NCBI GenBank assembly: GCA_009733575.1
Contig: ML769825.1
Span: forward strand, 1 to 46,680
Direction: 5' to 3'
Source: Gymnopus androsaceus JB14
Lineage: Eukaryota > Basidiomycota > Agaricomycetes > Agaricales > Omphalotaceae
DNA length: 46,680 nucleotides
In this document: positions 31,620 to 42,564 of the stretch, piece after piece
Numbering within the stretch: the first letter of the stretch is position 1
Layout of the letters: each line of letters starts with the position of its first letter
Translations under genes and position numbers: made by a program
Notes under the pieces: model-generated
The model's input: only the letters and a program-made list of their open reading frames with translations
Told to the model about the DNA's origin: nothing
Database searches by the model: none

Positions 31620-34600
31620 ATTCCAGTCTACCAGGAAAAGTAACTAGTTAGATAGTCCAAAGTGTAACAATCCAGTAACTAATATGATCAAAATCCACAG
31701 GAAATCCAGGGGCCCCGCCTGGAATCCATACGCCCTGCCTGGAATCCATACGGCTAGGACCTCTGGCACCCTTTGGATATGGATTCCATGCACTAGTAAA
31801 TATAGTAGTGTATGGATTCCATGCATGTTGCATGGAATCCATGCACTAGTAAAAATAGTAGCGTATGGATTCCGTACGTGTCACATGGAATCCATGCGCC
31901 AGTAAAAATAGTAGCGTATGGATTCCATGCATGTTGCATGGAATCCATGCACTAGTAAAAATAGTAGTGTATGGATTCCATGCGTGTTGCATGGAATCCA
32001 TGCACTAGTAAAAATAGTAGTGTATGGATTCCATATGTGTTGCATGGAATCCATGCACTAGTAAAAATAGTAGTGCACTCGTAACAATAGTAGTGTATGG
32101 ATTCTATGCATGTTGCATGGAATCCATGCACTCGTAAAAATAGTAGTGTATGGATTCCATACATGTCGCATGGAATCCATGCACTCGTAAAAATAGTAGT
32201 GTAACCTGATATTACCCCTTGATGGTAACATTACATACAATTGATAGGATTATCTCTGCTATGTAAAGATAGCGTTAAGAGCAATAGGATAGATATAGTG
32301 ACCTGTAAAGTACTAGTAAATTTGCTAATGAGTTCACTGAGGGTAAGAATTGGTGCATGGGTTCGAACCCCAGTAGTGATAGATAATTTATATAGGTACG
32401 TGAAGACACCTTCGGATCCCGGAAATCATGACCGACTCCCTGCCGAAGTCAATCAATGTCACTACCAATCATATGCATATGCCTCCCGCTCATTGATCCC
32501 TCTCTCCCTGCCTCCTGCCTCCCGCCCATTAACCAGATTTTAATTTTGTTTACTTTAAAAATTAGATACACTGGAAGATATATATATAGTAATGTCTATC
32601 GAGTTAATGAATAGCCCACATAACCCAACTACAAGCCATGAGATACACGGTTATACCAAAAAAAAAACTTCGACCAACATGATTATAAAGCTCCGCAACA
32701 TAATAATATATGTTATATATGTATTCTCGACGCAGGAAATCAATTTATAAACACTCGTTGTTGCTGAAATGAATGTTCAACGATGTCCGGAAATGCGGTC
32801 CGTTGGCACTAAGCCAGCGCTTAGCTCATGCTCATCGTTCGAAACGATGAGTTCGAGAGGTCAGATGAGGCTGGATATCTCTCGGAACCATCGGAAATGC
32901 ACTTATACTGTTCCCCATAGGTACACCGGGTGTTACCGCATATATTTAACCGTGAATGAATGTGAAAATCATCGTTTTGTGGGCCGGTTCCTCTCAAAAC
33001 TTGAGAAACAGCGGACTCGTGGAGGAACCAGAAGGTTTTGTAATGTAAAACTCTGATATTGTGATCTAGCAATGCAATAGACTCATATACTATGAAATTG
33101 GGCTTACCGGAAAACTTAAAGGCATTGTATCAAGTTTCATTGCAGTTCGGATACTGCATCCGTCAACAGACCTACCTCAACATAATATACAACCTTGACT
33201 TACATTCTTTTGATGTTATTTTACCACATAAGATAGTAATACATGTATATAGTATGCTACCTAGGTTTGGGATGTCACCTATTTCACCTCCTCCCTCAAG
33301 CCCATTGTTCATACAATGAGCTCAGTGTCTAGATGACATATCGTAGAATAGCAATGGCGTGAATGGTTGAACTGATATTCAAAAATGCGCAGAAGGTGGG
33401 GTATACTGCGCATATTGATTCCCGATGGTTCCGAGAGATATCCAGCCTCATCTGACCGCTTGAACTCATCACTTCGAACGATGAGCACGAGCTAAGCGCC
33501 GGCTTAGCGCCAACGGACCGCATTTCCGGACATCATCGAACATTCATTTCAGCAACAACGAGTGTTTATAAATTGATTTCCTGCGTTGAGAATACATATA
33601 TAACATATATTATCATGTTGCGGAGCTTTATAATCATGTCAGTCGAAGTTTTTTTTTTGTATAACCGTGTATCTCATGGCTTGTAGTTGGGTTATGTGGA
33701 CTATTCATGAACTCGATAGACATTACGATATATATCTTACAGTGTATCTAATTTTTAAAGTAAATAAAATAAAAATCTGGTTAATGGGCGGGGAGGCGGG
33801 AGGCGGGGAGAGAGCAGGGAGGTGGGATCAATGAGCGGGAGGCATATGCATATGATTGGTAGTGACGTTGATGACTTCGGCAGGGAGTCGGTCATGATTT
33901 CCGGGATCCAAAAACATCTTCATGTACCTATATAAATTATCTATTACTACTGGGGTTCGAACCTGCACAGCAAGTCTTACCCTCAGTGAACTCATTAGTA
34001 AATTTACGAGTACTTTACAGGTATCTTGCTCTATCTATCCTATTGCTCTTAACGCTATCTTTACATAGCAGAGATAATCCTATCAATTGCATGTAATGTT
34101 ACCATCAAGGGGTAACATCAGGTGACAAGTGCATGGATTCCATGTGACATGTATGGAATCCATACACTACTATTTTTACTAGTGCATGGATTCCATGCAA
34201 CATGCATGGAATCCATACACTACTATGTTTTTACTAGTGCATGGATTCCATGCGACATGCATGGAATCCATACACCATTATTTTTACTAGTGCATGGATT
34301 CCATGCAACATGCATGGAATCCATACACGACTATTTTTACTAGTGCATGGATTCCATGCAATATGTATGGAATCCATACACTACTATTTTTACTAGTGCA
34401 TGGATTCCATGCGACATGTATGGAATCCATACACTATCCATACACCACTGTTTTTACTAGTGCATGGATTCCATGCAACATGCATGGAATCCATACACCA
34501 CTATTTTTACGAGTGCATGGAATCCATACACTACTATTTTTACTAGTGCGTGGATTCCATGCAACACGTATGGAATCCATACACTACTATTTTTACTAGT

Positions 34601-34792
34601 GCATGGAATCCATATCCAAAGGGTGCCAGAGGTCCTAGCCGTATGGATTCCAGGCAGGGCGTATGGATTCCAGGCAGGGCGTATGGATTCCAGGCGGGCC
34701 CCTGGATTTCCTGTGGATTTTGATCATATTAGTTACTGGATTGTTACATTTTGGACTATCTTAGAAGATATAAAATGGGGCAGCCTGAAGTG
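31620..34792 (-). mobile_element. Non-autonomous KDZ-type element, copy 2 (3173 bp)
   Basis: An inverted relative of 14995-17832. The left end ATTCCAGTCTACCAGGAAAA corresponds to the right end of copy 1, and the right end CAGCCTGAAGTG corresponds to the left end of copy 1. The flanks hold a 7/8 duplication. The interior has the same ATGGAATCCAT / ACTAGTAAAAATAGTAG arrays and, in the middle, a 1.9-kb foldback. It lies within the giant KDZ element between cargo gene B and the transposase, so it inserted after the giant element was assembled, or moved with it. Confidence 0.8.
32204..34123. mobile_element. Long foldback element (1920 bp)
   Basis: Terminal ACCTGATATTACCCCTTGAT. The two arms are inverted copies over roughly 0.8 kb each: the outer arm has the CCTTCGGATCCCGGAAATCATG block and the inner arm CGGAAATGCGGTCCG (near 32790, mirrored near 33515). 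A loop of about 0.35 kb (32960-33370) lies between. The right arm is closely related to 16514-16824. Each arm has a GGTTCGAACCC word like a tRNA B box. No ORF of note and no target duplication recognised. Confidence 0.75.
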
Positions 34793-35101
34793 GGACTGGA
34801 TAGTATACTTATATCTAGACTATGCTTATATCTAGCACAATTTCAATGTCCACTACATACTGTATTTTGCCTCAGTCATCGAAATGGATGTAACTGTGTG
34901 GTTGAGGCCACCATGAACAATAGCTTTATTTCCGTTGTTGTACAAAAACGTCAAATAATGAATGAATTTGGAAAAGCAATCATTCATTGTTATTGCGTCT
35001 GAAACGTTAAACTATCACGCTGTTTTTTGGTTCATCCCGTGCATTACTGAACGCATTTTCTCCTCAATTTATTTTTACTCATTCTACTCCGTGAACTTAG
35101 A

Positions 35102-38100
35102 ATGTCCCGCCTTCGACTGCCAAAAAAGGACCTCCAAAAGGATCCTGTAGGTGCGCAGACCCCGCCTCGCTTGGCCTACAACCTCTTTTCGAGCTCTCCT
35201 CAATCAAGTTCCCCCACGAAAAGAAGTGCTAGACCAATAGTCTATCTACCCAATGGCAAGACCCTTTCCCAGTGCACTCATCTTCCTATCCCTCATGGTC
35301 AAGTGGGTTTCTTGGAGCATCCCAATGATGATAGGGGTATGACCACAGCTGTTTCCTCTTCCGGCAACATTCACAATGTCTTTGGAGATGGCAGCGAAAA
35401 CTTCGTGGTTCCAACGCCTCATTTGCGCAAGAGGCTTGCGCAGTCTGCACGCTGGGAAAATGAGGTGATTCCTCATCTTATTGGCCGTACATGAACTACA
35501 TTTGGGAATCTTCCAATCTTGCAGAAGATTTATCTGTTGGAGGCTCAGGAGTGCGTATGTCTCAACAAAGGGTTAAATCTTGAGGTAGTAGTTGTTCGAT
35601 TTACCAGTGAGTGTTTTTTCAGCATTATAATCATTGGTTATTCATAATGCTCCTCCAGATCTTCAAAAGATTACTCTAAGAACATGCTCCTGCCAAACCG
35701 CCCCGACTCAGCTTATGAAACATGGACTTTTTGGTTGTGCGCCACTACGCCCCAGCTTGGCTGTGGACCTTCGTGTTTTGGACTTTGTAACACGTCTTTT
35801 CCTTCGCATCTCTCCCAACAACACCACTGTGTGCAATACAATCGAAGATTTTCTCAAATCCCAGGGATACCAGTTGCGTGGACAGGTGAATCATCTTCCT
35901 TATCGCTTTGGAAAGTTCAACTGATTATACTTTGAGGATCCTTTTCCGTCGGCATTTTGCAAACGCTTTATTGTGGTATAATAAGCTACAACAATATACC
36001 AACGAATTTGTGGATGGCGTTCTGCAAAGGTCGCGCCAGGCGGTTGTAGATGACACCGAGGATGATCACTTGGCCAACAACACTCCCGCGGGGAGTGGTT
36101 CTCAGCGTGAGAGGCTTTTCACTCCCTGAAAGCTCTCCGGCCTTTGTCAATGATGAAGATGATCAACGACCTAGTAAGAGAGGTCGCAGAGATAGCACAG
36201 GGTGAGGCGCGTACGCGTCCATCCGACTACCTTCGTGCCAGGTGTCCAATTTGTTTTGGTGGCAAGTCTCGTTTTGCAGAAGGGTATGTAGCTATTTATC
36301 ATGTATATACACTTTTTGCTTACTTCATTCAGTTTGAGCACGTTAGTCTGCTTGGATGCTTGTTTCACGCAAAAGAACAATAAACACAAGACTCAGGATC
36401 CGAACACGAACATCCCAAGACTGTATTCGTACTCCAGAGGATGTTGAGACATGGAAGGACTTTGTTGAAGAAGTGCGTCCTAGCAGAGACGCCACAAAAG
36501 CAAAGAAGGGGGCAGGGGAGTCAGGATGAAGAAGATGGGTTTGAGGGTTCTCTTCGGGTACCAAACTCGGTACTGGACGCCTGCGGGGAAAGCTTTACCG
36601 CTGCCAATGGTGACAGGCAGAAGGCTAGCACCCAGTTCTTTGATTCGACTGCTTTAATGGGTCTTCTTTGTCGTCACGACCGTGTTTTATGGCTCGTTAA
36701 TATGACCACCCCAGGAGAACGCCAGCACTACGCCCTCACTCTCGTGGATACATTATTTGACCATCTCCCTGATGATTGGTCCGTGGGTCTCCTTTACGAT
36801 ATCGCTTGCCAACTGGAGCGTAGTTGTGTGAAATGGGGTTTCCTTGAGCAGGAGCGTCTACGCCGTCTCTCCTTCGCAATCTCGGTCTTCCATGCCTTTG
36901 GTCATGGCTGGCCATGCCAGTGTATCTACCATCCACGCAAATGCAAGGGTTTTGGGTTATGCGATGGGGAGGGATGTGAGCGCTTTTGGCATTCCATCAG
37001 CAAGTTGATCGCTTACTTGAGAGTGTGCGGAGTGAGTTTTTTCTTTCTTTCCGACAACGCATTAACTTGGCTGATATATCTCTCTATCATATTTTTTATA
37101 CAGCACCACCAGCGTCTATACACGCTAGACTCGCAGATTCAACATTTAGATCGTGAAAGTCTGTGGGGTTTGGGTTTGTGGCTAGCACGCAAGTGGAAAC
37201 ACGCCCGAACAAGACGCGAAGAAGCTCAGAAGGATGTCAGTTGGTCAATGTGCAACCCGGACTTTCTTCGTGAGCAATGGAGGCTACAGGTTGAGTCGCA
37301 GACTAAGCCACTTCCTCGTGTGTTACCTTTGACTATACGTTGCGAGTCTGTATTAACTGAATGTATAGGTCAGTCGAAGGCATCTGGCAAGAAGGCTGTG
37401 GAAGAAGCTCTTCGACTGCGAAAGGCACGAGATACTCTACACGACAGTGTCAAACGCCTCGAGAATGTTATCACTGATATCTCGGCAGAGCCTTACGAAG
37501 TTGCTACAGCGGAGCTAGAGCTGGACCCTTTAAGGGAAAAACTCGAGAAGACTCAGTCAGTCCTCACCGCCAAGGAGCATGCGCTAGGAGTACAGGCGAG
37601 AACTCAATACAGACACCTCGCATCCAGCCCGTTCATCATGCATCGTATGAATGCACGAGCTTTGAAATTGAGATTGCGCCAGAAGCTCCGCTCCCGCAAA
37701 TTTGAAAGAGATCGACTGGAACGATCCTTCCGGCGACAGATGAATAGTATGTACACTTGGCATTTGAGCTGGGTTTGTTTTCTGATGCAGTCGTATCTTC
37801 AGCTTCGGAACGAAAGCTACAAAATCACACGGAGCACTCCATTACACGTCGAGATCCCGGTATCCAGTCTCTAGCAAAGAAATACAATGAGCTCTGCAGC
37901 AAAATGACTGGTTTGATTCAATCCAGGCGTGCTCCAGCTAACGCAGTGGCTCCGAAACCAATTGTGATCAAGGAACTTTTCTCGCTGGACGTCGACGATT
38001 CTATCTGGGATGATATTGGCCTGTCAGATGACGATGACACAGCTGAACCGCCTTTGTGGTTGTGTGACGAGCATGTCAGAACTGGCATTCGAGGTATTTT

Positions 38101-38582
38101 GCTTCGGGATCGTTGTGATGAAGAGTTTCTACGCTTAAAACATGAACTGCTGGCGCTAAAGGAGTGGTTTATGGAGGAGTGGTTGATTGTAGCAAGAGCG
38201 ATGGAGGATACCGAAGGTATGTGGGTAAATCTGAATTGGTTTTCACATTGTGATATATGTTTTACTAGACATGAATCTACTCCATCAGTTGCGGGAACGA
38301 CGAAGGGATCTTGCGCGAATGTATGTAGTATGGGATAAAGCATTAGCAGCTTTACCACGAGAGGACCCAATGGAATCGTGGGGACCAACAGGAGCTGAAT
38401 TGCTTCAAGCAATGCAGGAGGTTGAAAGTGATCTTGTGGAAGAATTTGAAGTTGAGTATGAGGAGAGTGAAGATAGTGACTTTGATGAAGATGATTTAGA
38501 CTTAGGCTTGATTGAGCGTATTGATGCACTTGATCTCTCGGATAATGTACAGGAGATGGAGATGGATGAAGAAGGCTTGTAG
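35102..38582 (+). pseudogene. KDZ transposase
   Basis: Exons read, in order: MSRLRLPKKDLQKDP to ENEVIPHLIGR (35102-35490); after a frame change, ITLRTCSCQTAPTQL and LFGCAPLRPSLAVDLRVLDF (a Cys-cluster start); FRRHFANALLWYNKLQ; YLRARCPICFGG; VCLDACFTQK (acidic catalytic position); VPNSVLDACGESFTAANGDR; LLYDIACQLERSCVKWGF; FHAFGHGWPCQCIYHPRK; GEGCERFWHSISKLIAYLR; HHQRLYTLDSQIQHLD; YRHLASSPFIMHRMNARALK; LFSLDVDDSIWDDIGLSDDD. This is the full block order of Agaricomycete KDZ transposases, which cut and paste DNA with 8-bp duplications. Frame changes occur near 35490, 36210, 36410 and 36535, some outside any good intron. The final 38250-38582 frame is an acidic tail. The gene is therefore probably inactive. 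It lies 0.4 kb from the right subterminal array. Confidence 0.85.
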
Positions 38583-38635
38583 TATATATATATGTAGAAA
38601 CATGCAATTTTTTATCTACTCTATTATCTATGTAT

Positions 38636-38949
38636 GTTAAGAATCCAGTTACCTTGTTACCTGGGAATCCCACATAGTCAGTTGAATGGGATATCCAGTT
38701 ACTGTGTTATGTGGGAATCCCACATACTCAGGTGGGTGGGATATCCACATACCTTGCTACCTGTGAATCCCACATACTCAGTTGAGTGGGATATCCAGCT
38801 AGCTTGTTACCTGGGAATCCCACATAGTCAGTTGAGTGGGATATCCAGCTAGCCTGTTACCTGGGAATCCCACTTCCTCAGTGGAGTGGAATATCCAGCT
38901 ACCTTGCTAACTGGGAATCCCACATACTCAGTTGAGTGGGATATCCAAT
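38636..38949. repeat. Right subterminal array of the giant KDZ element
   Basis: About six ~50-bp units in inverse orientation to the left array (TGGGAATCCCACATACTCAG, GGGATATCCAGCTA). Shorter than the left array and without its 152-bp higher order. Confidence 0.85.
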
Positions 38950-39472
38950 TCCAGCCTAGTTGGTGATCTCAACTATGCTACTGAGTGGGATATCTGTTAT
39001 GTATGTAAGGCCAAGCCAAGTTAAACATTGCAATAATAAGACATGACAGTGAAGGGTTCTCAAAGTATGTAAATACTTAAGATGTTTCTATTCATATAAA
39101 CAGATTGATATATGTAGTGTAATTGAAAAACAAATGGTATTGTAGCAGTAGTAGTATTCAACAACAGATGAAGGATTGGTATATACTATATGCTGATGTA
39201 ACAGTGCATTAAGAGACCTACTAACTGCAGGTAGATAAGTAGATATGAATTTAAATAAGACAGGCAGGTATAGCAGGTTCCTGAAAGAAGACCATGGATA
39301 TCCCATGGATGTCCCATGGGTCCCCCATGCCAGGACCCCGGACACTTGGGTGATCCCAGATGGGATATCCAGGTTATCCCATTGGATATCCGGGATTTGA
39401 CCCCTCTTAGAGGCCAACTATTGGGTCAAAAGTTGAGCCTAACAAGGTACTTTTTAGTAGGTGACTGAAGTG
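38950..39472. repeat. Right terminal inverted repeat of the giant KDZ element
   Basis: The inverse of 20174-20700, ending TAGTAGGTGACTGAAGTG. Small indels and a few substitutions separate the two copies. Confidence 0.9.
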
Positions 39473-39480
39473 TTATTGAA
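39473..39480. repeat. 8-bp target duplication TTATTGAA (right)
   Basis: Identical to 20166-20173. Confidence 0.95.
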
Positions 39481-39515
39481 CTAGGTCCAAAAGCAAAATA
39501 AATAAATAAACTAAC

Positions 39516-39870
39516 CTGCAAGCATGTGGTGGCAGATCCATAGCTCCTTCATACTTTAAATTGTCCAAAACAGCATCAAAATCTTCATCCAACCCACTCC
39601 ACACAGAATGAGTGTGGTTATGACCATTAGTGGTTGGTGAATGATTCTCAGAGAGAAATGCTGGAAAGGTCAACCAACTTGGAAGCATTATCCTGAGTAT
39701 TGGCAGTGTAGATTGAAGAAGTATTGTCTACAATACCCATTCCTCCATAAGAAGAGGCAGAATCATACCAAAAATTATCAAAACTTTTGGCACCCTAGGT
39801 GTGGTCATGTGTTGTTGTTTTGCTGTTTCAATGAGTTAGATGTACGTGGACAAGTGGAAGAGGAGTTTAA
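39516..39870 (-). pseudogene. UPF1-like fragment, N-terminal exons (upstream part)
   Basis: The minus strand reads SGLDEDFDAVLDNLKYEGAM and DLPPHAC, up to the donor at 39515 (GTTAGT). The Asp-rich 'EDFDAVLDNLK' followed by PPHAC is the approach to the CH domain in fungal UPF1. Upstream, after a frame change near 39650, a Ser/Asp-rich stretch (DNASKLVDLSS) fits the poorly conserved N-terminus. The matching next exon lies 19 kb away at 20145. Without the giant element the intron would be about 63 nt. The frameshift and the downstream TGA show a pseudogene. Confidence 0.6.
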
Positions 39871-39890
39871 AGAATTGCTCCTGGCCAGTC

Positions 39891-40139
39891 CATCAGCAAA
39901 AACTGTTTTGAGCCCAGGAGGATCTGAGGTCTCCTAGGCCTCTTAGGCAACCCGAGGCATCCTAGTCATCCTAGGTGTCCTGGGACATCCTGAGACATCC
40001 TAGGACACTTAGGATGACTAGGGTACCTGAGGTGTCCAAAGTTTTGCCCTTTTTCCTGGGCCAACTAGGATGCCTCAGGTTGCCTAAGAGGACTAGGTGA
40101 ACTTGGATCCTCCTGTGCCCAAAACAGTTTTTTCTGATG
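39891..40139. mobile_element. Foldback MITE, 249 bp
   Basis: CATCAGC-AAAAACTGTTTTG at the left mirrors CAAAACAGTTTTTTCTGATG at the right. The pairing continues inward for about 70 bp (GAGGCATCCTAG, CTTAGGCAAC). The centre is rich in CCTAGG-type words. No target duplication was identified, so the class is open. Confidence 0.6.
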
Positions 40140-40639
40140 TCATTCTGTCCTTTCCGTAAATACAACCTTACCTTACCTATGCAACTGCAACCAGAGGCCA
40201 CCCTGGCAATTGGATTGGCAGTTAAGTGTAATGGCTATAGATTCACTGACAGCTTAACTGTCATTCCAGTGATTATGTAACCTTAGTTCTTCTTCCTGCT
40301 GCATACATTGCTCTACTCAATAGATTGGGTTGTGTTGACGTTTGGTGGGATTTGAAGGCTCTTAGCTGGTGTCCAGCTTCTGCTATGTTTCTGTCTGCAT
40401 ACCAGCCTCTCCCACCTCCTAGCCTCACAGCCAGGAGGCCTTACAGTATGATAGTTGGTATGAAAGGAAAACCGCTTTAGTACAGAACCCATACATAGTA
40501 ATGGTAAAAGTTCCGGGTCACTGCAAAAGGTCCAAATTAATCACCTGTTTACCATATGGAATGGATCCAGAATGGGCCGCCTGCCAGCCTTAGGCTAATT
40601 CCAAGTGCTTGTGTGGATAAATGAGATGGATAGAGCTCT
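40140..40639. other. No gene seen
   Basis: No frame with recognisable content and no strong repeat. Confidence 0.35.
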
Positions 40640-41480
40640 AAATATCAACAAATGTAGTACTGGATGAAGTTGAACTATGGTCATTTATACCATATTGATC
40701 CCGAGTATGCACATGACCCACAGCAGCCAAAATGGTCTGAGGGTCAAGTACCACCCGTGCAGTTACCTGCTTGTATTCCACAGCACCCTTGGCTGCATCT
40801 TGTCCCTCTGTCTGACATGGAGTAATAAAAGCCAAGATTTGCAATTTGCCATGAAGGTCATCCTCCCAAAAGGGTGTGTCAGGGATTATGCATGTAGCAA
40901 TGTTGTCCAGATGTCCATAGAAGACTTGCGGGATATATTCAGTAGGTCCACAATATGTGCGGGATTGTGGAACCTTCACTAGACATGTATACTATGATAA
41001 AACACATTAGCTGAAAACACTTTTCTTACAACAAGTCTTATGCACCCTAACAGAGCTATTGCTGCACTCATTTGCCCTTTTCCCAAGAACCTTAGCACAG
41101 CATATAGAATCACCACCTGAATCAATGTGAACTTTACCCCAAGACTCAGAAAAGGAAGTGCATGGAAGATTCCACTGGAGATCTGCTTGATCTTTTCCAG
41201 TTACTTCTTTAAAGTAGTGGATAATCTGAGAATATTCATCATTTGAGGGCTGATAAGATTGAGGAGGAGGCCAGAGGATGCTCAATGGTTCTATAAAAAT
41301 AAGTGGTTAAAATAAAGTAAGATGTACAATTATCATAATATCTCTCGTTCTTTGATATTAGTTCATCATTATTGTCATCAAGTTCATTTGTAAGAGCAAA
41401 AGTGTTGGAGGCCAAATCTAAAAGACAAGAACAGAAACAATAAACCCTCAGCATCAAACGTATGCTACCAGGCATCTAGA
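40640..41480 (-). pseudogene. Unrecognised fungal ORF, C-terminal part
   Basis: Minus exon 41285-41010 reads EVTGKDQADLQWNLPCTSF, SESWGKVHIDSGGDSICC. A later segment (40979-40640) reads EYIPQVFYGHLDNIATCIIP, LQILAFITPCQTEGQDAAKG and LDPQTILAAVGHVHTRDQYG. These blocks recall the C-terminal part of a family common in Agaricomycete genomes, often near transposons, whose function I do not know. The N-terminal part is missing, and at least one frame change separates the pieces. Confidence 0.35.
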
Positions 41481-41764
41481 CTTGAAACCGTGTGGAACTA
41501 GGAGTAATAGCTAGTCTCCCATTGGTGAGGAAAAACATAGAATACTTCCAAGGGCTGTTCTGCTAAAGGAACTGGCAAGTCTTGTAAAAAGGCAAATGAC
41601 TTGAGTTGATTCGGACCAAAATCCCAAAAGTCAACCCAATTGAGACAAACCATAGTACACACATATATGGACATTATTTTATCTTTTCCTATTTACTTAT
41701 TCTGTTTCACCTTATCTTGCTCAGTTTCTCTCATTTTCCTATTTATTATATCTTGCTTAGTATC

Positions 41765-42055
41765 TAAGGGTAGCTATTCTATCTTGGAATGACAAGTTAG
41801 ACTTTGCAGTGATTTTTACACGCTCAGATGCATCTGCATTGTCCTCTACAACTTTTGAAACAGGTGGCCTTCTTGTAACCTCAATAATACTGAGGCAATT
41901 TGATCCACTTCCTGGCTATTAAGTCGAGCATTCCTGGTTTGCATCTTGGAGAGAGGTCACATCAGTCTTAGGACTGCAGGTGGAGCCTAATGTGCACATC
42001 TTGCCTAGCCCATTGTTGATTAGGAAGGTCTTGGACCCAAGTGTTGGCTTGATGT
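41765..42055 (+). repeat. Dispersed repeat, inverted partner of 11030-11335
   Basis: Shares GGTGGCCTTCTTGTAACCTC, CACATCAGTCTTAGGACTG and GGAAGGTCTTGGACCCAAGT with the left arm in reverse orientation. Identity unknown. Confidence 0.6.
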
Positions 42056-42559
42056 AGTTTTAGTGAGGAAGTTCCTCAGAGTGTTAGCTAGCTTGCCAAC
42101 AGATTCTACCTCTTGCCTGCTCTTCACTGAGTGTGTTAAAAACGCCTACTCAAGTGACTTGCACGGTGGTTGTATAAGCTTGTTAGGTAACTTGCAGGAT
42201 TTGCTGAGAGTTGGAGTATCATTGCGTGGCAACATAAAGGCTCCGGATTCACATTAAGTTGCTTGTTGAGTTGGCATACTTGACCCATGCTTGAGTGTTT
42301 CACCTTGGATATGCCAAGTCATTTGTTGAGTTGGCGTACTTGACCTGTGCTTTGGTGTTTGCTTTCCCCCTCAATTAGTTTAGTGCATCATTGTACATTA
42401 GCTGGCTTTTCACAACCTTCCTCCAAATACAAACCTTGTTCATTTGCACTGGCTGTGCCATGAGTGCTTTTCTCTATGAATCAATTAGTAGTTGAGGGAA
42501 CCTTTGACAACCTCCTTCCTTGCATTAAATTAAACCTTTCAGATTGAGTCTGATTGGGT
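42056..42559. other. No assignable gene
   Basis: Contains two similar segments (ACTTGACCCATGCTTGAGTGTTT near 42280 and its relative near 42340), a short duplication of about 60 bp. The short plus frame 42063-42257 has no recognisable domain. Confidence 0.35.
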
Positions 42560-42564
42560 GATTG

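Larger units (their letters stand above)
20174..39472 (+). mobile_element. Giant KDZ transposon with cargo genes (19,299 bp)
   Basis: The ends are inverted copies beginning CACTTCAGTCACCTACTAAA and are flanked by the perfect 8-bp duplication TTATTGAA. The element contains a KDZ (Kyakuja-Dileera-Zisupton) transposase at its right, an Spt5-like gene, two further cargo genes, and nested younger insertions (a hAT MITE at 26492-27310 and a KDZ-type non-autonomous element at 31620-34792). Without those two insertions it would be about 15.3 kb. The duplication size and the transposase agree with the KDZ class. The strand is given as that of the transposase. It sits in an intron of a UPF1-like fragment. 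Confidence 0.9.

Noticed and set aside
36343..36936. Minus-strand frames opposite the KDZ transposase
   Set aside because: Shadow frames of a well-recognised plus-strand coding region.
20174..39472. Starship-type giant element
   Set aside because: There is no tyrosine recombinase. The inverted repeats, 8-bp duplication and KDZ transposase point to a DDE-type DNA transposon.
39891..40139. Coding frame 39641-39937 (plus)
   Set aside because: It runs antisense to the UPF1-like exons and into a foldback MITE, with no recognisable domain.
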